DNA from: Hevea brasiliensis | Lineage: Eukaryota; Streptophyta; Magnoliopsida; Malpighiales; Euphorbiaceae | Assembly (NCBI RefSeq): GCF_030052815.1 | Contig: NC_079502.1 | Coordinates: forward strand, 38,308,050 to 38,372,049 | DNA: 64,000 nt | Reading direction: 5' to 3' | Shown here: positions 11,555 through 21,900 of the stretch, in pieces | How positions within the stretch are numbered: position 1 is the first letter of the stretch | Layout: the number at the start of each line of letters is the position of its first letter | The notes under the pieces: model-generated | Told to the model about the DNA's origin: nothing | Seen by the model: the letters and a program-made list of their open reading frames with translations, nothing else | The model's database searches: none | Program-made: the position numbers and the translations under genes

Positions 11555-11948
11555 TGGTATCAAAGAAGGTCATCTATCTAGGGTGACTATTTGTTCTCAC
11601 CACCCAGCTCAGGAGAGACCTTGGCCGCCGACCGACCGTCCCCTCTGATCTGGTCGCTAGAATCCAAAAGCGTGAGGCTCACGCGCCCAACTTAGATTCT
11701 CGCCGTTTCTTCACTCAACGGCGTGTGGAGGCGCGTCCGCACTGCTTTACTCCGATCAAGATCGCCACTTTGCCTTACCCTCATTCCACCACTGCGGTCG
11801 TTGTTCGATCCAAAGACACCATTCAAGGACTTCTGAGGTTTGGCTCTCAGATCCTATTTCGGTATTTGCTTGATTTGTGATTTTGGGTTATTTTGCGACT
11901 GTAAGCACTTTGGATTAGCATTTCGGTTAGTTTTCTTTGTCTCAACAA

Positions 11949-13710
11949 ATAGCAGACAATAAAAATATTATTTCTGATGTGATTCCGGTGATAACTAAGA
12001 TCACGGAATATAAACTTAATGGTTCGAATTACCTAGAGTAAAGTAAGACTGTTAGGGTCTATTTGCGTAGCATTGATAAGGATGAACACCTTAGTAAAGA
12101 CCCACCTACTGATGATACACAGCAAACTTGGCTAAGGGAGGATACTCGGTTGTTTCTGCAGCTTCAAAACTCGATTCACAGTGAGGTAATTAGTTTAATT
12201 AATCACTGAGAATTTGTTAAGAAATTGATGGATTACTTAGATTTTCTGTATTCTGGTAAAGGAAATATCTCTCATATTTACGATATTTGTAAGGCATTCT
12301 ACCGTGCTGAGAAAGAGGATAAGTTTCTCACGACTTATTTAATGGATTTTAAACGGGTATATGAGGAACTTAATGTATTGTTGCCTTTTAGTTCTGATGT
12401 GAAAGCTCAGTAGGTCCAATGGGAGCAACTAGCTGTTATGAGTTTTTTTGTATGCCTTCCTTCAGAGTATGAGACTGCTAAATCTCATATTCTCTCCAGT
12501 TCTGAGATTTCTTCTTTGCATGAAACATTCACATGGGTCCTTTATACAGAGAGTACTCAATCTTCATAGCCTGCCAGTAGTGCTCTTATTAGCCATAATC
12601 CCAATGGACAACAGGGTAATAGAAGAAGAAGTAGAGGAGGAATTACAGGCAACAGAGGTAATCAGCGTAATGGGGAGGCTAGCTCTAATAAGGACTCAAG
12701 AGAAGTCATTTGTTATTATTGCCATGAGTCTAGCCATATAAAATATAATTGTTCGCAACTTCAGAGGAAAAATCAACAATCACATATGGCAAATATGGCA
12801 GTAAAGGATTCTATAATATCTTCCTTTGAGAAAACTGTTTTGATATTTGCAGAGAATTTTGTACAGTTTTCCCAGTATTAGGCATCTCTAAAGCCTACCA
12901 GTTCCCCCTGTCACTGCAATCGCTGAGTCAGGTAAATCCACTACATGCCTTGTATCTTCCTCATCCAAATGAGTTATTGATTCTGGTGCGATATATCACA
13001 TGACAGGTAATTCTAGTTTTTTATCTACTTTTCAGTTTAATCTCACTTCCTCTACTGTTACCGTAGCTGATAGTTCTACTTCTTGTGTCATGGGTTCTGG
13101 AACTGCGAACCCGACTTCAACAATTTCTTTATCATCTGTTTTGTGTCTATCAAAATTCTCTTTTAATCTACTTTCTGTTAGTAAACTTACTTGTACCTTA
13201 AATTGTTATGTTTTCTTTTTTCCTGCTAATGTTTGTTTCAGGATCTTATGACGAAGCAGATTATTAGTAGAGGACGTGAGTCAGTTGGTCTCTACATTCT
13301 GGAAAATCATGTACCGTGGTCGCTTGTTTGCTCTAGTACCTTAACACCTCTTGAAACTCAATGTAGATTAGGCCATCCTTCTTTGCCTACCATGAAGAAG
13401 CTATGTTCTCAGTTTCAGTCTTTATCAGTACTAGAATATGAGTCGTGTCAGTTTGCAAAACATTATCGTTTGCCTTCTGTGTCTAGAGTCAATAAACGAG
13501 CTTTATTCCCTTTTGAGTTAGTTCATTCTGATGTTTGGGATCCTTGTTCTGTGACTTCTAAAACTGGATTTTGTTATTTTTGTTGATGATTACTCTCGTG
13601 TTACCTGATTATATTTAATGAAGAATAGTTCGGAGTTGTTTTTATATCTTTTGTGCCTTTTGTAATGAAATCGAAATTCAATTTAATATTTCTGTGCGCA
13701 TATTAAGAAG
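11949..13710 (+). pseudogene. Copia H gag-protease-integrase pseudogene
   Basis: The normal gag ATG (ATGGCAGAC in relatives) reads ATA at 11949. Gag has stops at about 12040 (TGG to TAA), 12208 and 12411. The CCHC knuckle is still visible near 12705, the protease motif reads DSGAIYHMTGN near 12980, the integrase zinc region CRLGHPSLP near 13360 and HSDVWD near 13525. The sequence breaks at ILRR just before the second catalytic Asp. Confidence 0.85.
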
Positions 13711-13714
13711 AGAC

Positions 13715-15232
13715 AACAACTCAACTCAATTAAGCCTTTATCCTAAAAATTTGGGGTCAGCTATATGGATTCGCTTTCTCCATTCTAAACGATTTTGGGC
13801 TAAATCCTAAAAAATGTCTAATGCTTCTAGGTCATGTTATGCTACTCTCCTCCAAGTCAATTTAGGTCTATCCCTTTTTTTCTTTCTATCCTCTAACCAA
13901 ATGTGCTCTACTTGTCTAACTGGAGCCTCCGTATGTCTACGCCTCACATCACCAAACCACCTCAATCTCCCTTCTCTCAACTTATCTTCAATTGGCACCA
14001 CTCCTACCTTTTCTCTAATACTCTTATTACGGACTTTATCTAGTCTAATATGGCCACTCATTCACCTTAACATTCTCATCTCTGCAACTCTTATCTTAGA
14101 CGCATACGACTCTTTCAATGCCCAACACTCACTACCATATAACATAGCCAGTCGTATGGCTGTATGGTAAAATTTTCCTTTCAACTTATTGAGAATCTTA
14201 CGATCACATAAAACTCCCGTGGCACGTCTCCACTTCAACCATCCGACCTTAATCCTATGACTAACATCCTCCTCACATCCCCCATCTACTTGAAGGACTG
14301 AGCCTAGATATTTAAAGTGATTACTTTGGGACAGTACCACTCCATTCAAACTAACTCCTTCCCCATCACCAGTTTGGCCTTTGCTGAACTTGCAGTGCAT
14401 GTATTCTGTCTTTGTTCTACTTAACTTAAAACCCTTTGAATCTAGAGTATTTCTCCAAAGTTCTAGCTTTCTATTGACTCCTTCTCGCGTCTCATCTATC
14501 AGAACAATATCATCTGCAAACATCATGCACCAAGGAATACTCTCTCGCATATGTTTCATCAATTCATCTAAAACTAATGTAAAAAGGTAAGGGCTTATGG
14601 CTGATCCTTGGTGTAATCCAATTGAGATAGGAAAATCTATTGTGTCCCCTTCTACTGTGCGCACAATAGTAGTTGCTCCTTCATACATATCTTTCAACAC
14701 TTGTATATACCTAATAGATACCCTCTTTGTTCTAACATATTCCATAAAACATCTTTTGGAACACTATCATAAGCCTTCTCCAAATCAATAAAAACCATGT
14801 GTAGATCTTTTTTCACATCTCTATATTTCTCCATCAAGCTTCTAATGAGAAAGATCACTTCCACAGTTGAAACGACCGAGCATGAAACCAAATTGATTGA
14901 GAGAGATAGAAGTATCATGACGTAGTCGATGCTCCACAACTCTCTCCCACAACTTCATAGTATGGCTCATGAGTTTAATTCCCTTATAGTTTGAGCAACT
15001 CTGTATGTCTCCCTTATTTTTAAAAATAGATACTAAAATGCTCCCCCTCCATTCATCAGGCATTTTCTTTGAGTTTAATTAAATAATTTAGTTAACCATG
15101 CCACTCCCATATCTCCTAAACACTTCCACACTTCAATTGGTATTTCATCGGGTCCACACCCACTTTCATTCTCTTAAGTGCTTCCTTTACTTCTAAAGAT
15201 CTAATCCTTCTAGTATAATTCACATTCTTTAT
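13715..15232 (-). mobile_element. RTE-clade LINE 2, 5'-truncated, inverted
   Basis: On the minus strand this matches LINE 1 from about 8830 to its tail, ending in the same TTGAGTTGAGTTG repeat at the left edge. It has no endonuclease, typical of incomplete target-primed reverse transcription. It abuts copia H on the left; no clear target duplication was found, which suggests a later deletion. It lies in sense orientation to TOP3A. Confidence 0.87.
13837..15063 (-). pseudogene. LINE 2 reverse transcriptase fragment
   Basis: Three overlapping frames read in order on the minus strand. 15063-14842 holds the start of the RT, 14939-14694 the [11 protein letters not shown] motif, and 14745-14062 an open 227-residue stretch with GLHQGSAISPYLF and the active-site FADDIVLID. 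The C-terminal part continues at 14061-13837 after one stop. The RT active site is better kept than in LINE 1, but the frame is still broken. Confidence 0.85.
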
Positions 15233-15411
15233 TCCTTCTAGTATATATCGATTCAGTTTTCAAGCTAAAAGTTCTCGTTCTTTATTCAATAACTAGTGAA
15301 TTTGATTTTATTTTCTCTCCTTAATTTGTTACAACTACTCTAGAAATTCATTTTTTTTTATTATTGGTATTGAATTGGGTTGATCATGATTACTGTAAGA
15401 TAATAACATTG

Positions 15412-15571
15412 AATTTAGATTATATATAAGAGAGAATTTCGTCTGGTTTCGTCAGGATTGAAATGAATGAAATCTGGTTTCGTCATATATATATATTTGT
15501 TGAAACCAGATTTCAATCATTTCAATCCTGACGAAACCAGACGAAATTCTCTCTTATATATAATCTAAATT
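15412..15571. repeat. Near-perfect inverted repeat, 70-bp arms, 20-bp spacer
   Basis: Arm 15412-15481 is the reverse complement of arm 15502-15571 with one mismatch. The spacer is AT-rich. It may be a foldback MITE or a hairpin that could feed small-RNA processing if transcribed from the intron. Confidence 0.92.
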
Positions 15572-15617
15572 ATATATTTTTCGGTGGACGCAGGGACGGA
15601 CCCAAAACGAAATTTTC

Positions 15618-15621
<4 letters not shown>

Positions 15622-15652
<31 letters not shown>
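15622..15652. repeat. (TA)n microsatellite
   Basis: About 15 TA units. Confidence 0.9.
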
Positions 15653-15658
<6 letters not shown>

Positions 15659-16626
15659 TTATTTTATTTTATTGTTATTTGATATTTTTCTTTTATATTT
15701 TGAGTGTATAGGAAATTCGAATATTCAATCTATCAGTTGAAATTATTTCTCTTCTATTGAATATAACCATTATCTTGGACGTTCTAGGTGAGTGATAATT
15801 ATAGTACATGACACCGTTTTGATCCCTTTTAAAATATCTTAGCATTAAAATTGTTATTAAATGAAATTTTAAATCAATATTTTAACAATTATTTTACATG
15901 TAATATTCTAAAGTTTTATTTTATTATTGAATTTTATTCCGATTTTGATTAAATAATTGGTTTTGTCAATTATCTCTGCATTAAAGCCATTAAGATTCCA
16001 GGAACAGGCTTTTAATGTCTTTTATATTGATTGATATCTAATTGTGGAATTTACAGATGTGTTATGTGGAATTGATTTGAGATTGATTTGACCTTGTTGA
16101 CTCTCTGAAATTGTTGAAATAAACTGTTAGAATTACACTGTCAGTTATTGTTCATTATCTAAATTCTTTGGGTTGATTTTGATTGATTTTTAGAAATTGA
16201 TTTTCTGTTTTGAATTGATACCTGTACCAAGTATTTGTATCTGCTATCTGGCCCCGCCATGTGAACTATCACGGTATTAGGTTGCACTATTGAGTCATAA
16301 ATCATTGCAATTTATGGTTTGCATTAGTATCATATGCATTGATATCTGTGAAGGAGGAGGAAGGTATCTAATATCTGATAGCACGCTTATCATCTGGCCT
16401 TTGATGATGTGGGGTATCATCACCCTGGTATACTGTACCATAAAATTTTTATTGAATGAATTTCTTTTACATATATGTTTTATGAAATTATTTTATTAAT
16501 GATTTTGATAGCATGAGCATGATTTTATTGAATAGAAAATTTATTGTGAAATTAATCAAGCGTTTGCCTGTTCCTATTCCGTTGTGTGCTATAATTATCA
16601 TTCACTGAGCATTAGCTCAAACCACG

Positions 16627-17110
16627 TATGGGAAATCCTAGGATGAGTGATCTCCTGGAAAGTTCTCCATTCCACCTATGGGACAAAATCGTAAATCTTA
16701 TGGCCAAAGCGGACAATTCCTCTAGTGGTTACAACTCGACCATTACAATTGATATCGGAGCCGCTCGCATGTCCTCTTGGGCGATGGTAGGGCAAACCCC
16801 AGTGAGGAGGCTCAGTCCCGAAAGGGAGGGAGAAAGGTCTCTTAGGCAAATCCCACATTGACAAAGCACGAAGATGGTCTTGAGTTCAAAACGTAATGAT
16901 ATATAATATGGGAGAACTAATCATTAGATACGCCTTTTGGTGGAATGGCCTGGAAAATTGAAAGAATTCCAAGGTTAAGCGTGCTCGCTTGAGAGAAATC
17001 CTAGGATGTGTGACCTCCTGGGAAGTTATCCATTCCACCTATGGAACAAAACTGTGAGACTTATGACCAAAGCGGATAATTCCTCTAGTGGTTACAGCTC
17101 GACCGTTACA
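16627..17110 (+). mobile_element. Cassandra-like TRIM with 5S rDNA-derived LTR sequence
   Basis: Two direct repeats, 16627-16747 (partial 5' LTR) and up to 17110 (3' LTR, probably starting near 16892), flank a 140-bp noncoding interior that begins with a tRNA-Met-type primer site, TGATATCGGAGCC (16750-16762). The 3' repeat contains a stretch closely resembling the 3' half of plant 5S rRNA (16966-17026: GGTTAAGCGTGCTCGC and GACCTCCTGGGAAGT). 5S sequence in the LTR of a tiny element without genes is the defining trait of Cassandra TRIMs. Confidence 0.75.
16966..17026 (+). other. 5S rRNA-like segment inside the TRIM LTR
   Basis: Resembles 5S rRNA from the internal control region to near its 3' end (AAGGTTAAGCGTGCTC, GTGTGACCTCCTGGGAAG). 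It is not a 5S gene: the 5' half and terminator are absent and it sits in an LTR. A shorter partial copy is at 16627-16664. Confidence 0.75.
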
Positions 17111-17300
17111 ATTACTTACTATAGTATGTTGAGAAAAAGCAAGAGCAAAGGTACCAACCAATAGAGAAGCCATTATTACAATTAGGAAGATATACTAAAT
17201 TCTGAATTGGCATACAAGTAAGCTTGATAAGATCTAATAGAAGGAATTAAAAGTAGCAATTGTGTTGACCAATTAAATAGTGAAATTAATAAACTATTAC

Positions 17301-17400
17301 CCGATTTCGTCTAAGCACCATATTTGATTCTTGGCAAAGTCCACATTTCCGAACAATTTCCACAGCTACAAGATGGTCATTTCCACTCATTCTATCCGAT
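17301..17400 (-). CDS. TOP3A: TOP3A exon f
   Basis: Encodes about 33 residues with VEIVRKCGLCQES, the first CxxC of the topoisomerase C4 zinc ribbon. The acceptor is taatacag beside 17400 and the donor gtaatag at 17294-17300. It is 100 nt long; the first base completes an Arg/Ser junction with exon e. The second half of the ribbon lies in exons g and h, 11 kb away across transposons. Confidence 0.92.
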
Positions 17401-17541
17401 CTGTATTAAAGAGAATATGCGTGACATCATAATGAAAACATGATATTGTAACATTAGAAATTCAACATGGAATAGCTATTTTGTTCTCCTCTTATTCAAT
17501 GCCATTTCATCAAACAAGCATATGAAGATGTAAGAACTCAC

Positions 17542-17594
17542 CTCTCAAAGAAAACAGCCATGGCTTCTAGGAGTTTTACTTTATTTTCCCTTGC
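17542..17594 (-). CDS. TOP3A: TOP3A exon e
   Basis: Encodes NKVKLLEAMAVFFE, the conserved helix between the topoisomerase core and the zinc ribbon. The acceptor is tttgtag and the donor gtgagt (17536-17541). It is 53 nt long. Only 141 bp separate it from exon f, while upstream the 21-kb transposon-filled intron begins. Confidence 0.92.
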
Positions 17595-18099
17595 CTACAA
17601 ACAATGCGAGTTAGATTACAAAAATGATGTCGAACCATATGTACAAAAAAAATATTATCTACAATATTTTGAAAATAACTAAAGTGCAAAAGAATTTAAA
17701 ATTTAGAAGCACAACATGATTATAAAAGCATCCAATTAAGCTGTGAAGCAAACTCATCATTTTCGTCAACGAACTGTAAGAAATTCTTCCGCATTTTTGA
17801 AAGGACTTAATGTTAACAGCAATGCATTCAACAATTCACACATCATTTTGCAAGTCAATCTCATGTACAAATCTAAAATATCAAGTAGAAATTGGCATTC
17901 TCGTTTGTTAGCTGCTATACATAGCATAAATAAACTTTTTGCTTTTCATCACATTTATTTTATCATGCATTTCACTCAAGCACTTTTCTTTCTGAACAAA
18001 AGAATGTGTTCAGCTAAAAAAAAAAAAAAAAAAAAAAAAAAAGCATTCCTTGACCAAAACAATTAATTTAGAAGTGTTGTAATATGAGTTGTGGGAACA
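17595..18099. other. TOP3A intron c/e, host part with poly(A) run
   Basis: AT-rich intron sequence without a recognised element. It holds a 27-A run at 18016-18042. Confidence 0.55.
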
Positions 18100-18140
18100 A
18101 TCCCACATCGGCAATGTATAAGAAAGTTAAAGGGTATATA
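18100..18140 (+). promoter_or_regulatory. snRNA-type USE plus TATA-like motif
   Basis: ATCCCACATCG at 18100-18110 exactly fits the plant snRNA upstream sequence element RTCCCACATCG, and TATATA at 18135-18140 follows after 24 bp, near the pol III spacing. GTGGGA...TCCCAC at 18091-18106 is also a small palindrome. No U6 or other snRNA body follows, and similar boxes occur inside plant retroelements, so a repeat-borne motif is as likely. Confidence 0.35.
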
Positions 18141-18176
18141 AGTGTTAGCAAATCAAACCAAAATGGCTTAGGCCAT

Positions 18177-18312
18177 TGTTGAAACCCCGTATATTCCTAT
18201 ATAGTATGTTTCCTTTTGAGATAGAACTCTTGCATATAAATAGGAAAAAGTGTACACAGCAATATACAATGAAAATAAGAGGTTTTTTTCCTCCTTAAAA
18301 TGTCTGTCAACA
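18177..18312 (+). repeat. 5' LTR of old copia J
   Basis: Starts TGTTGAAACC and ends CTGTCAACA, followed by primer site TGGTATCAAAGC at 18313-18324. The 3' partner at 38485-38691 shares ATTCCTATATAGTA, GAACTCTTG and CACAGCAATATACA, but is longer and diverged. The preceding gccat pairs with accat at 38692-38696, a 4/5 match for a target duplication. Confidence 0.7.
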
Positions 18313-18495
18313 TGGTATCAAAGCCTTGCCGGTGATTCTAAGGCATAGGTTTCAAATCCATATTTTAGGTTTTTTTCAAGCCATTTTTCCTTTTCTATCA
18401 GCCTTCCTTGTACAACACATTTCTGCCCTGCTTATTTCTCCAACTTGGTTTGCATTTTTTTCTCTAATGCCTTTTTGGGTTTCCTGTTTGCTACA

Positions 18496-18659
18496 TGTTA
18501 TGGAAAGTCAATCACCATATTATCTCTCTGTATATTATGTATTCTGTATTCCTATTTAGGATTTCTTCCTAATTAGTAGAACACAATTATAGGAATCAAT
18601 TGTATATATATACCCATGTACAGATTAATTGAAATTAAGGAGAATCAACTCTTTCTACA
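18496..18659 (+). repeat. 5' LTR of copia D
   Basis: 164 bp, TGTTATGG...TTTCTACA. It lacks a 14-bp internal repeat unit present in the 178-bp LTRs. Primer site TGGTATCAGAGC follows at 18660. Confidence 0.92.
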
Positions 18660-18953
18660 TGGTATCAGAGCAGGCCATCTATCTAGGGTGACTATTTATT
18701 CTCACCACCCAGCTCAGGAGAGACCTTGGCCGCCGACCGGCCATTTTGACCCCCGATCAACATCGCCGGCGTCGCCTCAACCCACTCATTCCACCACTGT
18801 GTGCTGTTGGCTGATCCAGTACACCATTAAAGGACTTCTGAGGTTTGGCTCTCAGATCCTATTTCGATATTTGCTTGATTTGTGATTTTGGGTTATTTTG
18901 CTGCTATAAGCACTTTGGATTACTGTTTCGGTTAGTTTTCTTTGTCTCAACAA

Positions 18954-21900
18954 ATGGCAGACAATAAGAATGATATTTCTGATGTGATTCCGGTGATGAC
19001 TAAGATCACGGAACACAAACTTAATAGTTCGAATTACCTGGAGTTGAGTAAGACTGTTAGGGTCTATTTGCGTAGCATTGATAAGGATGATCACCTTACT
19101 AAAGATCCACCCACAGATGATACACGACAAACTTGGCTAAGGTTGGATGCCCGGTTGTTTTTGCAGCTTCGGAACTCGATTCACAGTAAAGTAATTAGTT
19201 TAATTAATCACTGTGAATTTATTAAGGAATTGATGGATTACTTAGATTTTTTGTATTTTGGTAAAGGGAATATCTCCCGTATTTATAATGTTTGTAAGGC
19301 ATTCTACCATGCTGAGAAAGAGGATAAGTCTCTCACAGCTTATTTTATGGATTTTAAACGGGTATATGAGGAACTTAATGTATTGTTGCCCGGTTGTTTT
19401 TGCAGCTTCGGAACTCGATTCACAGTGAAATAATTAGTTTAATTAATCACTGTGAATTTATTAAGGAATTGATGGATTACTTAGATTTTTTATATTCTGG
19501 TAAAGAGAATATCTCCCATTTTTATGATGTTTGTAAGGCATTCTACCGTGCTGAAAAAGAGGATAAGTCTCTCACAGCTTATTTTATGGATTTTAAACAG
19601 GTATATGAGGAACTTAATGTATTGTTGCCTTTTAGTCTTGATGTGAAAGTTCAGCAAGCCCAACGGGAGCAACTAGCTGTTATGAGTTTTCTTGCAGGCC
19701 TTCCTTCAGAATATGAGACTGCTAAATCTCAGATTCTCTCTAGTTCTGAGATTCCCTCTTTGCATAAAACGTTCACACGGGTTCTTCGTACAGAGAGTAC
19801 CCAATGTTCACAGCCTGCTAGTAGTGCTCTTATTAGCCGTAATCCAAATGGACAACAGGGTAATAAAAGAGGAAGTAGAAGAGGAATTACAGGCAACAGA
19901 AGTAATCAACGTAATGGATAGGCTAGTTCTAATCAGGACTCAAGAGGAGTCATTTGTTATTATTGCCATGAGCCCGGCCATACAAAATATAATTATCCGC
20001 ACCATCAGAGGAAAAATCAGCGATCACAGATGGCAAATATGGCAGCAGAGAATTCTACAGTATCTTCCTCTGAGAAAACTATTTTGGTATCTGCAGAGGA
20101 TTTTGCACAATTTTCCCAGTATCAGGCATCTCTAAAGCCCACCAGTTCCCCTGTCACTGCGATCGCTAAGTCAAGTAAATCCACTACATGCCTTGTGTCT
20201 TCCTCATCCAAATGGATTATTGATTTTGGTGCGACAGATCACATGACAAGTAATTCTAGTCTTCTATCTGCTTTTCAGTCTAATCTCACTTCCTCTACTG
20301 TTACTTAGCTGATGGTTCTACTTCTTGTGTTATGGGTTCTGAAACTGCGAATCCGACTTCGTCAATTTCTTTGTCTACCAAAATTCTCTTTTAATCTACT
20401 TTCTGTTAGTAAACTTACTCGTACCTTAAATTGTTCTGTTTCCTTTTTTCCTGACCAGTGTTTGTTTTAGGATCTTACGACGAAGCAGATTATTGGTAGA
20501 GGATGCAAGTCAGGTGGTCTCTACATTCTGAAAAATCATGTACCGCGGTCGCTTGTTTGCTCCAGTACCTTAACACCTATTGAAGCTCATTGTAGATTGG
20601 GTCATCCCTCTTTGTCTACCATGAAGAAGCTGTGTCCTCAATTTCAGTCTTTATCAGTATTAAAATGTGAGTCGTGTCAGTTTGCAAAACATTATCGTTT
20701 GCCTTTCGTGTCTAGAGTCAATAAACGGGCTTCAACCCCTTTTGAGTTAGTTCATTCTGATGTTTGGAGTCCTTGTTCTGTTACTTCTAAAACTGGATTT
20801 TGTTATTTTGTTACTTTTGTTGATGATTACTCTCATATTACCTGGTTATATTTAATGAAGAATCGTTCTGAGTTGTTTTCTATCTTTTGTGCCTTTTGTA
20901 ATGAAATCAAAACTCAATTTAATATTTCTGTGCGCATATTAAGAAGTGAAAATGCCAAAGAATACTTTTCAGCACAATTTCAATGTTATATGACACAAAA
21001 TGGCATTCTTCAACAGTCTTCCTGTGTGGATACCCCATCCCAAAATGGCGTGACCGAAAGAAAAAATCGGCATCTTTTTGAGGTAACTCGTGCTCTTTTT
21101 TTTTAAAATGAAAGTTCATAAACACTTTTAGGCGGATGCAGTTTCTACGGCATGTTTTCTTATCAATCGCATGCCGTCTTCTGTCCTTAATGAGAATATT
21201 CCTTATACTGCTTTGTTTCCTACAAAATCTTTATTCCCTATTGAACCCCGTATTTTTTGTTGTACCTGTTTTGTGCGTGATGTTCGTTCACAGGTTACCA
21301 AATTGAATCCAAAATCTCTCAAATGTGTCTTCCTTAGGTACTCCCGGCTCCAAAAAGGGTACCGTTATTTCTCTCCTACTCTTAATCATTATCTTGTTTC
21401 TGCAGATGTCACATTTTTTTAATCCACTCTATTTTTTCCTCAATCATCTGTGTATGAGAGTCAGGGGGAGAAGGATGATCCCTTAATATATACTGTCCAA
21501 CCAATGTCTAGTCCTCTCCCACAGCCTGTTCCTTGTGTCTCTAGACCTACTCGACCTCCCGTTGTTCATATTTATTCCAGAAGATTGGAGATTCCTGACT
21601 CAGATCCTCCACCAGCTACTTCGTTGGGACATTCTGTACTTCATACTGATCATGATTCTGATCTAGACTTACCCATTGCTCCTCGTAAAGGCAAACATTC
21701 ATGTACTTACCCATTGCTCTTCTTTTGTTTCTTATAATCAATTGTCTTCTTGTTCTCGGTGTTTTGTTACTTCTTTAAACTCTGTTCCTATCCCTAATAC
21801 TGTTGGTGAGGCACTGTCTCATCCTGGCTGGTGTGCTGCTATGAAAGAGGAAATGGAGGCTTTAGATGCTAATGGTACATGGGAACTGTTGCCTTTGCCC

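Larger units (their letters stand above)
11377..13714 (+). mobile_element. Copia H, 3'-truncated
   Basis: 5' LTR, primer site, leader, gag, protease and the first part of integrase. It stops at about 13710 inside the integrase core, where an inverted LINE begins; the pol sequence does not resume beyond the LINE, so the remainder is deleted. The leader (11640-11760) carries an extra block with GTGAGGCTCACGCGCC that the younger members lack but element I resembles. It is probably the most diverged member of the A-H family here. Confidence 0.82.
15233..16626. other. TOP3A intron f/g: hairpin, hAT-like end and TA repeat
   Basis: No coding domain. It contains the hairpin at 15412-15571, a GGGACGGACCCA motif at 15593-15604 of the kind seen at hAT-type ends, a TA microsatellite at 15622-15652, and AT-rich sequence up to the TRIM. 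Confidence 0.5.

Noticed and set aside
16966..17026. 5S rRNA gene
   Set aside because: Only the 3' half is present, it is repeated as part of a TRIM LTR, and no terminator or 5' half is seen.
18100..18176. U6 or other snRNA gene
   Set aside because: USE and TATA-like motifs are present but no snRNA sequence follows the expected start.
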